From Gloeocapsa sp. PCC 7428 (GTDB taxonomy: Bacteria > Cyanobacteriota > Cyanobacteriia > Cyanobacteriales > Chroococcidiopsidaceae), in the NCBI RefSeq assembly GCF_000317555.1, contig NC_019745.1, forward strand, positions 2,728,001 through 2,792,000: DNA of 64,000 nt, read 5' to 3'. This document shows positions 56,948 through 64,000 of the stretch, piece after piece. The position numbers and the translations under genes are program-made. Within the stretch, counting starts at the first letter, position 1, and each line of letters begins with the position of its first letter. The notes below the pieces were generated by a model. It made no database searches. It saw only the letters and a program-made list of their open reading frames with translations, and was not told the origin of the DNA.

Positions 56948-58372
56948 TTACACATCATAGTAGAGGGCAAACTCGTAAGGGTGAGGACGCAGCCGCATCG
57001 GGTTGATTTCTTTATCAATCTTGTACGTAATCCAGTTATTGATAAAGTCTTCTGTGAAGACTCCGGTCGCAGTCAAGAAGCTGTGATCGTCTTCGAGTGC
57101 TTGTAAAGCCTCGATTAAAGAACCAGGTGTTGAGGGAACTTTGGCTAACTCTTCGGGGCTGAGTTCGTAGATATCGACATCCAAAGGATCGCCAGGATCG
57201 ATTTCGTTCTTGATACCGTCGATACCCGCGCATAACATCGCCGCAAACGCAAGATAGGGGTTGGCAGTAGCATCAGGACAACGAAACTCTAAACGCTTCG
57301 CTTTGGGGCTAGAAGCGATGGGAATCCGCACCGAAGCCGAACGGTTTCCTTGGGAGTATGCTAAGTTTACAGGTGCTTCAAAACCAGGAACGAGACGCTT
57401 GTAAGAGTTGGTGCTGGGGTTCGTGAAGGCTAACAACGCCGGAGCGTGCTTTAGAATACCACCGATGTAATGCAGCGCCATTTGGCTTAAGCCTGCGTAG
57501 CGATCGCCTGCGAATAAAGGCTGACCTTCTTTCCAAATTGATTGGTGCGTGTGCATACCCGAACCGTTATCGTTAAAGATCGGCTTAGGCATGAACGTGA
57601 CTGTTTTACCGTATTTCTTCGCGACGTTCTTAATGACATATTTATACGTCATCAAGTCATCAGCGGCTTTGATTAACGGAGCAAACTTAAAGCCTAACTC
57701 GCACTGACCGCCTGTCGCCACCTCGTGGTGATGCTTTTCAATCACAACGCCACACTTTGCCATTGTCAGCAGCATTTCACTGCGCATATCTTGCAACGAG
57801 TCGGTGGGCGAAACAGGGAAGTAACCCTCTTTGTAACGTGGTTTATAACCTAAGTTACCGCCTGCTTCCTCGCGACCCGAATTCCAACGACCTTCGGCGG
57901 AATCGACGTAGTAGTAGCTTTTGTTTTCGGTTTGGTCGAAGCGGACATCATCAAAAATGAAAAATTCGGCTTCGGGACCAAAGAACGCGGTATCGCCAAG
58001 GTTTGCTGCTTGGAGGAAATCTAACGCTTTTTGTGCGATCGCTCGCGGACAGCGATCGTAAAGTTCCCCAGTACGTGGCTCTAAGATGGTACAAATCAGC
58101 GAGAGCGTTTTATCTGCCATGAACGGGTCAATCCAGGCAGTATTGGGGTCTGGTCGCATCGCCATGTCTGATTCATGAATTGACTTCCAGCCACGAATAC
58201 TGGAACCATCAAACGCTACCCCTTCAACAAAGCTTTCTTCTTCGATCAGCGATTTATGCACGGTGAGATGTTGCCACGTACCTAAGGGATCGACAAATTT
58301 TAAATCGATCAGTTCAATATTTTCGTCTTGAATCATCTTCAAGACATCTTGCGGGGTTTTCTCTTCAGACAT
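56948..58372 (-). CDS. glnA: Glutamine synthetase type I
   Basis: ATP-dependent synthesis of glutamine from glutamate and ammonium, the main ammonium entry in cyanobacteria. The beta-grasp domain ([18 protein letters not shown]) and catalytic domain with [81 protein letters not shown] and [10 protein letters not shown] are present. Length 474 is normal. A canonical NtcA promoter precedes it. A heptad tract and terminator lie downstream. No gifA/gifB-type inactivating factor gene is visible next to it. Confidence 0.97.
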   Translation of the reverse strand: MSEEKTPQDVLKMIQDENIELIDLKFVDPLGTWQHLTVHKSLIEEESFVEGVAFDGSSIRGWKSIHESDMAMRPDPNTAWIDPFMADKTLSLICTILEPRTGELYDRCPRAIAQKALDFLQAANLGDTAFFGPEAEFFIFDDVRFDQTENKSYYYVDSAEGRWNSGREEAGGNLGYKPRYKEGYFPVSPTDSLQDMRSEMLLTMAKCGVVIEKHHHEVATGGQCELGFKFAPLIKAADDLMTYKYVIKNVAKKYGKTVTFMPKPIFNDNGSGMHTHQSIWKEGQPLFAGDRYAGLSQMALHYIGGILKHAPALLAFTNPSTNSYKRLVPGFEAPVNLAYSQGNRSASVRIPIASSPKAKRLEFRCPDATANPYLAFAAMLCAGIDGIKNEIDPGDPLDVDIYELSPEELAKVPSTPGSLIEALQALEDDHSFLTATGVFTEDFINNWITYKIDKEINPMRLRPHPYEFALYYDV

Positions 58373-58443
58373 GGGTAACTCCTTAACTTTTTTATCCTGC
58401 TGCCGCCACTAGGTTCAGACTAAAACTGTGCCACTTTTGGATC

Positions 58444-58485
58444 ATCCTAAGGATAGAGTTGGGGCAGTTTTGTAGTTTATTATAC
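58444..58485 (-). promoter_or_regulatory. NtcA-activated promoter of glnA
   Basis: On the minus strand GTA-TAATAAAC-TAC (58472-58485) is followed, 22 bases later, by TAGGAT (58444-58449), matching the consensus GTA-N8-TAC-N20-24-TAN3T. The glnA start lies about 70 bases downstream. Confidence 0.85.
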
Positions 58486-58794
58486 AAAAAACTGTTTTTA
58501 CGGATTCTATTAGGATTCTTTGCGAAAGATTGTGAGATTGACTCGCTTTGCCCAACAATACGACTTGTAAAGTTGAATATCATCGAGTACAACGATCAAA
58601 GATGCAGCATGTAACGACATCATTATTCATAAAATCTCAAATCAGTAGTCAAATTGGCATAGAATCCATAAGTAGCCAGTAAATTGCCTGTATCGCTATT
58701 TCATAGTTCAGGCACCATAGTCATAAATACTAGGTACAAAAAAATCGAGTAAGAATATCAAACCACAAATAGGAAATATTTGGAGAGCAATTTC

Positions 58795-59304
58795 ATGCGG
58801 GACGCGATTACAACTTTAATTGGAACTTATGATGTCGCAGGTCGGTACTTTGACCGCGATGCGATGGAACGGCTGAAATCTTATTTTGAAACAGGGACAG
58901 CACGAGTCCAAGCCGCCGCCGCAATCAATGGCAACGCCGCCGCAATTGTCAAACGCTCAGGTTCGCGGTTATTTGAAGAACTCCCTGAACTCATTCGTCC
59001 TGGTGGGAATGCTTACACCACACGGCGATACGCCGCTTGCTTGCGCGACATGGACTACTACCTACGCTATGCTACTTATGCGCTCGTCGCTGGCAGTATG
59101 GATGTATTAGATGAACGCGTGCTGCAAGGTTTGCGGGAAACTTACAATTCGTTGGGCGTGCCAATTGGTCCCACGATTCAAGGTATCCAAATTATGAAGG
59201 ACATTGTTAAAGAGCAAGTTGCCGCAGCCGGAGTCAGCGATACCAGTTTTGTCGATGAGCCGTTTGATTATATGACAAGCGAGTTGGGCGAACAAGATAT
59301 CTAG
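58795..59304 (+). CDS. apcF: Allophycocyanin beta-18 subunit ApcF
   Basis: Minor core phycobiliprotein of the phycobilisome, part of the terminal-emitter trimer next to ApcE. The start MRDAITTLIGTYDVAGRYFD, the loop RLFEELPELIRPGGNAYTTR and the chromophore Cys in [20 protein letters not shown] match ApcF. ApcB differs in the loop. Start at the ATG at 58795, with GGAGAG before it; the upstream TTG is not used. It is alone, 420 bp from the divergent glnA. Confidence 0.95.
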   Translation: MRDAITTLIGTYDVAGRYFDRDAMERLKSYFETGTARVQAAAAINGNAAAIVKRSGSRLFEELPELIRPGGNAYTTRRYAACLRDMDYYLRYATYALVAGSMDVLDERVLQGLRETYNSLGVPIGPTIQGIQIMKDIVKEQVAAAGVSDTSFVDEPFDYMTSELGEQDI

Positions 59305-59306
59305 AG

Positions 59307-59339
59307 GGGCAAGGCAATGCCTTACCCAATGCCTTGCCC
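59307..59339. repeat. GGGCAAGGCA palindromic repeat after apcF
   Basis: GGGCAAGGCA can pair with either TGCCTTACCC or the perfect TGCCTTGCCC that follows. It could serve as an apcF mRNA 3' hairpin but lacks a T-run. Confidence 0.65.
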
Positions 59340-59555
59340 ATTGGTTTCAATTCCCTCCTAAATATAAATTGAGCGATCGCGGTTTGACTAGTTTGGGTTA
59401 AAGTGCGATCGCTTTTGCTTATGAAGCAACTCTCAAACAAAACGGTATCAATACCAACTTGGCAACTCCTTGACAAAAGCCCTATGATGGTGAATTCAAA
59501 CTCATCGCAGTTCCGCACCCAGTTTTAATACACTACCTTCATAGCTATTGCATTT

Positions 59556-60812
59556 ATGCCAAACAAAAAGCACGTTCCTCGGCATATTGTTCTAACTTCG
59601 CATCCCAGTCAATTTGGTCCTAAACCGATTCCGATTTCTTGGGGCGCAGCAAACCCAGGCGCTCGCGGTCCGATCATCGCGACATTGACCAATCCAGCCC
59701 ACCGTAATGTCATTGGTACGCATTCGGGTAGTTATGCTGTTTATCGTGCTTTAGCAGTCGCTAGAGGAGTGCTGCAATCTGATTATCGTGCGGATTTGAC
59801 AAACACCTCTCCCGTTGAGCAAATTGGACCGCATCCAAGCTGGGCAGATCCTGAAAAAATTGTCTCACTCGATCCGTTCGGGGCAATGGTAGGAGAAGCA
59901 TTCACGAGCTACTACGAGCAAGGATATGATATCCGCCCGACGATCGCGATTACCAAAGCTCATATTAATATGCCAGAGCTACAAGATGCGGTAGCCGCCG
60001 GACGATTACGCATCGATGGTGCAATTCTCAAACCACGCGGCGATTTAGTCGTTACAAAAGCCGCAATTGATCCGGTGTGGTATTTACCAGGAATTGCCAA
60101 GCGCTTTGGAATTACCGAAGCTGATTTACGCCGCGCCTTGTTTGAACAAACTGGCGGTATGTTTCCTGAGTTAGTCACGCGGTCTGATTTAGAAGTCTTT
60201 TTACCACCCATTGGCGGTATTACCGTGTACATTGTGGGAGATGTCGCGGCGATCGCCGATCCGCATAAACCTTTAGCGGTGCGAGTCCATGATGAATGTA
60301 ACGGTTCTGATGTTTTTGGTTCGGATATTTGTACGTGTCGTCCTTATTTAGTTCATGGCATTGAAGTGTGCGTCCAAACTGCGCAAGAAGGTGGTGCGGG
60401 TGTGATTGTCTATTGCCGTAAAGAAGGACGCGCCTTAGGCGAGGTGACAAAATTTTTAGTTTACAACGCACGCAAACGCCAATCCGGAGGCGATCGCGCT
60501 GATGCTTACTTTGCACGTACTGAATGCGTCGCAGGTGTCCAAGATATGCGCTTTCAAGAATTGATGCCTGATGTTTTGCACTGGCTAGGAATTACGCGCA
60601 TCGATCGCATGGTGTCAATGAGTAATTTGAAATACGACGCCGTTACGCAGTCTGGTATTGAAATTGTTGAGCGCGTACCGATTCCAGAGGAGTTGATTCC
60701 GCAAGATGCACGCGTAGAAATTGAGGCGAAAAAGGCAGCGGGATACTATACCAATGGAGAAGTCGCCGATACCGTAACTTTATCTGAGATTAAAGGGCGA
60801 AGCTTGGATTAA
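59556..60812 (+). CDS. URC1-like GTP cyclohydrolase II-related uracil catabolism protein
   Basis: A 418-residue protein. The C-terminal half is a GTP cyclohydrolase II fold with the three zinc cysteines in HDECNGSDVFGSDICTCRPY, an altered RKEGRALGEVTKFL box and RMVSMSNLKYDAVTQSGIEI replacing the TNNPRK-type loop of RibA. The N-terminal half (about 1-180) is specific to the family. In the yeast Lachancea kluyveri the homologue URC1 is required for the URC pathway of uracil breakdown and is proposed to open the pyrimidine ring of a uridine nucleotide. Neighbouring URC4 and uracil phosphoribosyltransferase genes support this over riboflavin synthesis. No ribB-type domain is attached. Confidence 0.9.
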   Translation: MPNKKHVPRHIVLTSHPSQFGPKPIPISWGAANPGARGPIIATLTNPAHRNVIGTHSGSYAVYRALAVARGVLQSDYRADLTNTSPVEQIGPHPSWADPEKIVSLDPFGAMVGEAFTSYYEQGYDIRPTIAITKAHINMPELQDAVAAGRLRIDGAILKPRGDLVVTKAAIDPVWYLPGIAKRFGITEADLRRALFEQTGGMFPELVTRSDLEVFLPPIGGITVYIVGDVAAIADPHKPLAVRVHDECNGSDVFGSDICTCRPYLVHGIEVCVQTAQEGGAGVIVYCRKEGRALGEVTKFLVYNARKRQSGGDRADAYFARTECVAGVQDMRFQELMPDVLHWLGITRIDRMVSMSNLKYDAVTQSGIEIVERVPIPEELIPQDARVEIEAKKAAGYYTNGEVADTVTLSEIKGRSLD

Positions 60813-60816
60813 TCGC

Positions 60817-62046
60817 GTGAAGGAATTGAAAATTGTGTCTTCTCAAAAGGAGATCGCGTATATACGTTCGGCGCAAGCAATTCGCGATCGCTGTGGCATT
60901 TTATTCGATTTGGCGTGTGAGGATCGCCTAGAACATTTTCGCTGCGATTTGACGCAGTTAAGACCCGTGGCAGATTATGTCATTGAGGTCATGCGTGAAG
61001 ATTATCCCGATTTACAAATTCCCTTTCATAGTCGCTGGCGTCATTTTGAAGCAGGGAGATCGCGTTTAACCCAGCTAGATCGAGAGTTGGCAGAATTAAC
61101 ACCGCTTGCCAAAGCCCAAGCAAAGTTTGATTTAGCGATCGTGAGTGTATTGCTCGATGCGGGCGCAGGCGCAACATGGCAGTATCATGAACCTGGTACG
61201 AATTTAGTGTTTCGTCGCTCCGAAGGTCTTGCGGTTGCAAGTTTTCAAATGTTTTGTCAGGGAACTTTTTCGAGTCATTCTGACAAGCTGCAAGCGGATG
61301 CCTTGGGCTTGCAAAAACTCACAGAAGATATCCTTGCTGCTGGCTTTCAACTCAGTCACCAAAATCCGCTAGTAGGTTTACCTGGAAGGTTAAATCTGTT
61401 ACGTCGATTAGGACAAACAATTGTTAGTCATCCGCAATTATTTGGCAATGATCATCCCCGTCCTGGGGGGCTAGTCAACTACTTATTAACGAAAGCGTCT
61501 CACGGGCAACTCGCGGCTGAAACGGTTTTCAGTGCAGTTTTAGAAGGATTAGGAGATATTTGGACAGGAAGATTAACAATTGATGGGATAAATCTAGGTG
61601 ACGTTTGGTATCATTCAGCACTTAGTGACAACAAATTAGTACCTTTTCACAAACTTTCGCAGTGGCTTACTTATTCTCTACTCGAACCACTCCAAGAACT
61701 TGGTTTAGAAATTACTGGGTTAGATGCTTTGACTGGATTACCAGAGTATCGCAACGGTGGTTTATGTCTCGACCTCGGATTATTGCAGCCCAAACATCCA
61801 AATTTATTACAGCAAGCACATAAAGTCGATTCAGAAGTGATTGTTGAGTGGCGAGCTTTAACGGTGATTTTATTGGACTATATTGCTGCGACGATTCGCG
61901 AAAAATTGGGGATGGATGCTCAAGAATTACCACTAGTTAAAGTCCTCCAAGGTGGAACGTGGAGTGCAGGACGTAAAATTGCAGCACAGTTAAGAAGCGA
62001 TGGTGTGCCACCGATTCAAATTGACAGCGATGGTACCGTATTTTAG
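60817..62046 (+). CDS. URC4-like protein (DUF1688)
   Basis: A 409-residue protein of the DUF1688 family. Recognisable blocks are AIRDRCGILFDLACEDRLEH, VIEVMREDYPDLQIPFHSRW, RWRHFEAGRSRL, LLDAGAGATWQYHEPGT, DALTGLPEYRNGGLCLDLGL and VEWRALTVILLDYIAATIRE. Homologues (yeast URC4/Urg3) are needed for uracil catabolism; biochemical activity is not established. It begins 4 bases after the previous stop, with a GTG start, so it is cotranscribed. Confidence 0.9.
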   Translation: MKELKIVSSQKEIAYIRSAQAIRDRCGILFDLACEDRLEHFRCDLTQLRPVADYVIEVMREDYPDLQIPFHSRWRHFEAGRSRLTQLDRELAELTPLAKAQAKFDLAIVSVLLDAGAGATWQYHEPGTNLVFRRSEGLAVASFQMFCQGTFSSHSDKLQADALGLQKLTEDILAAGFQLSHQNPLVGLPGRLNLLRRLGQTIVSHPQLFGNDHPRPGGLVNYLLTKASHGQLAAETVFSAVLEGLGDIWTGRLTIDGINLGDVWYHSALSDNKLVPFHKLSQWLTYSLLEPLQELGLEITGLDALTGLPEYRNGGLCLDLGLLQPKHPNLLQQAHKVDSEVIVEWRALTVILLDYIAATIREKLGMDAQELPLVKVLQGGTWSAGRKIAAQLRSDGVPPIQIDSDGTVF

Positions 62047-62100
62047 CAACTGGTAATGCAAGAGAAGTTTCAAATTAATAAAACCTAATATAAACACTAT

Positions 62101-62736
62101 ATGCAAGCGGAAGTAACCGTTATCGACCATCCCTTAATTCAGCACAAGCTGACGCTAATGCGCAAAGCTGACACGAGTACAGCCAAATTTCGCACGCTGT
62201 TAAAGGAAATTAGCTTGCTGCTAGCCTACGAAGTGACGCGAGATCTACCGTTAAAAACGGAAACAATTAAAACGCCTTTAGCGACGATGGAAGCCCCAGT
62301 CCTCGCCCCAGATAAAAAGTTAGTTATTGTTTCCATCTTAAGAGCGGGACAGGGAATTTTAGATGGAATGTTGGAACTGATGCCTTCAGCTAGAGTCGGG
62401 CATATTGGTTTGTATCGCGACCCGAAAACACTGATTGCGGTTGAATACTATTTCAAAGTTCCTCACGACGTTGATAAGCGCGATATGTTAGTGGTCGATC
62501 CGATGCTGGCGACAGGAAACTCAGCAGCAGCGGCGGTGACGCGATTGAAGTTAACAAATCCTGTTTCTATGAAGTTTGTTTGTTTACTGGCTGCACCCGA
62601 AGGAATTGAACATTTTCACGAACAACACCCTGATGTTCCAATCTACACTGCGGCGATCGATCAGCAGTTGGATGAGCATGGGTACATTGTGCCAGGATTA
62701 GGCGATGCAGGCGATCGCTTATTCGGTACGCGCTAA
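62101..62736 (+). CDS. upp: Uracil phosphoribosyltransferase
   Basis: A 211-residue type I PRTase converting uracil plus PRPP to UMP. Motifs: [68 protein letters not shown] (PRPP loop) and the C-terminal [15 protein letters not shown] uracil-binding segment. In the URC pathway this enzyme supplies the nucleotide that URC1 acts on. It starts 54 bases after URC4. Confidence 0.97.
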   Translation: MQAEVTVIDHPLIQHKLTLMRKADTSTAKFRTLLKEISLLLAYEVTRDLPLKTETIKTPLATMEAPVLAPDKKLVIVSILRAGQGILDGMLELMPSARVGHIGLYRDPKTLIAVEYYFKVPHDVDKRDMLVVDPMLATGNSAAAAVTRLKLTNPVSMKFVCLLAAPEGIEHFHEQHPDVPIYTAAIDQQLDEHGYIVPGLGDAGDRLFGTR

Positions 62737-62839
62737 GTCATTATGATAAAAAGAGGTCAGGGGTCAGGTTAAGCGAAACAACTCTTGCGACATTGGTTTC
62801 TAGCCGGAAGATGAATCGCTGGTGAACTTGAAAACATTT

Positions 62840-63002
62840 AGGAGTTACGCACTTGCCCCCTAAATCCCCCATGAGTGGGGGACTTCAACTCAGATTCCCC
62901 CCGCCCCCTCTCACTCTCCCCCAATGCATGGGGGAGAAGATAAGGATGAAACTTTTGTGTTTGGGGCTAGGGGGGCGGAATAGATTCAACTGCGTAAGTC
63001 CT
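62840..63002. mobile_element. MITE-like element with inverted ends between upp and the AllA-like gene
   Basis: 163 bp bounded by AGGAGTTACGCACTTG and its near-inverse CAACTGCGTAAGTCCT (16 bp with two mismatches). The interior is C-rich on one side and holds CCCCCTAAATCCCCC and GGGGGAGAAGATAAGG text. There is no transposase. No target-site duplication is clear. It lies inside the URC gene group. Confidence 0.68.
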
Positions 63003-63067
63003 GACATTGTTTTCCCTAAAAAAGCCAGAAAGTTAAAACCCCGAAGCAAAGCATCAAAAGAATCTCT

Positions 63068-63088
63068 CTGACCTCTGACCTCCGACTC
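63068..63088. repeat. Heptad repeat tract
   Basis: CTGACCT, CTGACCT and CCGACTC units directly upstream of the ureidoglycolate-lyase-like gene. Confidence 0.7.
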
Positions 63089-63107
63089 CCAAAACCCCTC
63101 TTAAATT

Positions 63108-63599
63108 ATGGCTTTAGCTAAATCGCTTCACCAACTCACCGCGCAGTTGATTACACCAGAAAGCTTTCAGCCTTATGGTCAAGTTATCGCTGCTAGCACT
63201 GACGGTAAGGCTTATGACCACACCGATGCACAGTTGGTATTAAATAACGGCATTCCTCGCTTCTACATTATGCGCTTGCACCGACGCGGGCGCAAATTCC
63301 ACACGATTACCCGTCACCTCCAATGTACTCAGTGTTTAGGTTCGCTTGCAGGTAAAGAATGGTTGTTGGCTGTCGCACCCCCAAATTCTGCGCCACAGCC
63401 GGAACTTGACAAAATTGCCGCGTTTCGCATTCCTGGCGATCGCTTTATTAAGTTAGAAGTCGGTACTTGGCACGCGGGACCCTATTTTGAACACGAGTTT
63501 GTCGATTTTTATAATTTAGAACTGAGTGACACCAACATCAACGACCACGACACTTATAATTTTCGGCAGCAAGCGAATCTAGAATGGGAAATAGTGTAG
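63108..63599 (+). CDS. Ureidoglycolate lyase family (AllA-like) protein
   Basis: A 163-residue cupin-fold protein resembling AllA: ITPESFQPYGQVIAA, HRRGRKFHTITRHLQCTQCL, VAPPNSAPQPELDKIAAFRI and GDRFIKLEVGTWHAGPYF with the conserved His/Glu. The family splits ureidoglycolate into glyoxylate and urea at the end of purine breakdown. Here it sits in a uracil-breakdown gene set, so it may instead act on a ureido intermediate of that route or serve allantoin degradation. No allantoinase gene is visible. Confidence 0.86.
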   Translation: MALAKSLHQLTAQLITPESFQPYGQVIAASTDGKAYDHTDAQLVLNNGIPRFYIMRLHRRGRKFHTITRHLQCTQCLGSLAGKEWLLAVAPPNSAPQPELDKIAAFRIPGDRFIKLEVGTWHAGPYFEHEFVDFYNLELSDTNINDHDTYNFRQQANLEWEIV

Positions 63600-63720
63600 T
63601 AGAGATAACGAGGCTTATGTTTTGATTTAACTCGACACTCCTGAAATCTGGTCAACTACAATACGGTTCTGAGATGCCACTCGGAGTCAAGATAGCTGCA
63701 ACAATAGTTGATGATTTTTC

Positions 63721-64000
63721 ATGAGTAGCACGTCGGAACAAAACTTAGCACCGCGATCGCCCGTAAGTGAAGACTATCCGCTTAGTGCTGTCCCGCCAGA
63801 AGCGCGTAAGTCACTTTGGTCGGTGGCTCCTTTATTAATAGGCTTTACGTTATATTCTGGGACTTTGTTCGCTGGAGGAAGAGTAGGTCCTGCTTACCGC
63901 TTTACTGATTTAGTCGGTCTAATTTTGGCAGGTAATCTGCTTTTAGGTATTTATGCGGCACTACTAAGTTATATCGCAGCGCGTAGTGGTTTAAGTACAG
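63721..64000 (+). CDS. NCS1-family nucleobase transporter, 3' end cut by window edge
   Basis: The first 93 residues (MSSTSEQNLAPRSPVSEDYP, LSAVPPEARKSLWSVAPLLI, FAGGRVGPAYRF, LILAGNLLLGIYAALLSYIA) match the N-terminus of cytosine/uracil/allantoin permeases of the NCS1 family, including the first two transmembrane helices. The rest lies beyond the window. It is preceded by the URC genes and probably imports pyrimidine base or allantoin for them. Confidence 0.85.
   Translation, partial: MSSTSEQNLAPRSPVSEDYPLSAVPPEARKSLWSVAPLLIGFTLYSGTLFAGGRVGPAYRFTDLVGLILAGNLLLGIYAALLSYIAARSGLST

Noticed and set aside
58392-58592. 66-residue frame upstream of glnA
   Set aside because: It covers the NtcA promoter region on the same strand and has no family features.
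59444-59455. GGTAT-CA-ATACC inverted repeat 100 bp upstream of URC1 as an operator
   Set aside because: Short and without a matching regulator gene nearby; likely chance.
62853-63071. 72-residue frame between upp and the AllA-like gene
   Set aside because: It lies within the MITE-like element and its C-rich repeats; its composition (Pro/Lys-rich) reflects the repeat, with no ribosome-binding site.
1-64000. tRNA or rRNA genes, CRISPR arrays
   Set aside because: I looked for T-loop-like GGTTCGAATCC words with flanking stems in the gaps and for regularly spaced direct repeats; none was convincing. A tRNA scan would settle it.

Overview
This 64-kb window is chromosomal DNA from a phycobilisome-containing cyanobacterium. 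The evidence is the very frequent HIP1-type octamer GCGATCGC, genes for allophycocyanin-family subunits (an ApcA paralogue and ApcF), an orange carotenoid protein, NblA, a high-light-inducible protein (HLIP), ClpR/ClpP, DUF1825, and an NtcA-type promoter in front of glnA. Gene content and base composition would fit a Gloeocapsa/Chroococcidiopsis-like lineage, but that is inference. I saw no rRNA, tRNA, CRISPR array, prophage or intact insertion sequence.

Layout. 1-4.2 kb: a PEP-synthase-like enzyme cut by the window edge and an exopolysaccharide-initiating sugar transferase with a clear terminator. 4.3-15.1 kb, minus strand: PRPP transferase, methyltransferase, pyrD, ureE, then (after a repeat-filled gap) ureF, ureG, a large hybrid kinase overlapping ureG, a CheR, and a second response-regulator/kinase. 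15.3-25.2 kb: housekeeping genes (uracil-DNA glycosylase, pyrF, tyrS, a class A PBP, lepB, moaE, clpS). 25.4-33 kb: a secreted FAD-dependent oxidoreductase, a LacI-type regulator with two palindromes in its divergent promoter region, hemW and a PIN/TRAM protein.

33.3-39.2 kb, minus strand: a compact phycobilisome stress island containing a lone ApcA paralogue, a pentapeptide-repeat protein, an OCP with Gln instead of Arg at position 155, FtsH, a methyltransferase whose coding frame extends upstream of any normal start codon, a 58-residue HLIP and NblA. The genes cover the light-harvesting antenna, its quenching, its dismantling, and photosystem protection.

39.7-46.7 kb: small proteins, a B12-binding radical SAM enzyme, FAS1 and VWA proteins, clpR-clpP, a J-domain protein and moaD. 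46.8-52.3 kb: a polyamine-type ABC importer (potD-potB-potC ... potA) with a gamma-aminobutyraldehyde-dehydrogenase-like gene embedded, an arrangement recalling the E. coli ydcSTUV-patD operon. 52.3-58.5 kb: purple acid phosphatase, lipoate ligase family, YbjN, methyltransferase, and glnA with a canonical NtcA promoter.

58.8-64 kb: apcF and then a gene set matching the URC route of uracil breakdown: a GTP-cyclohydrolase-II-like URC1, a DUF1688 URC4, uracil phosphoribosyltransferase, a ureidoglycolate-lyase-family protein and the start of an NCS1 nucleobase transporter. The expected product is urea, and the urease maturation genes ureE, ureF and ureG lie in the same window, so uracil, urea, polyamine and GlnA functions together suggest scavenging of organic nitrogen.

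Between genes there are several dispersed repeat types: a roughly 150-bp two-hairpin element (three copies), CTGACCT-like heptad tracts, GGGCAAGG palindromes, a MITE-like element with terminal inverted repeats, and a 22-bp repeat that supplies the putative start of potB.
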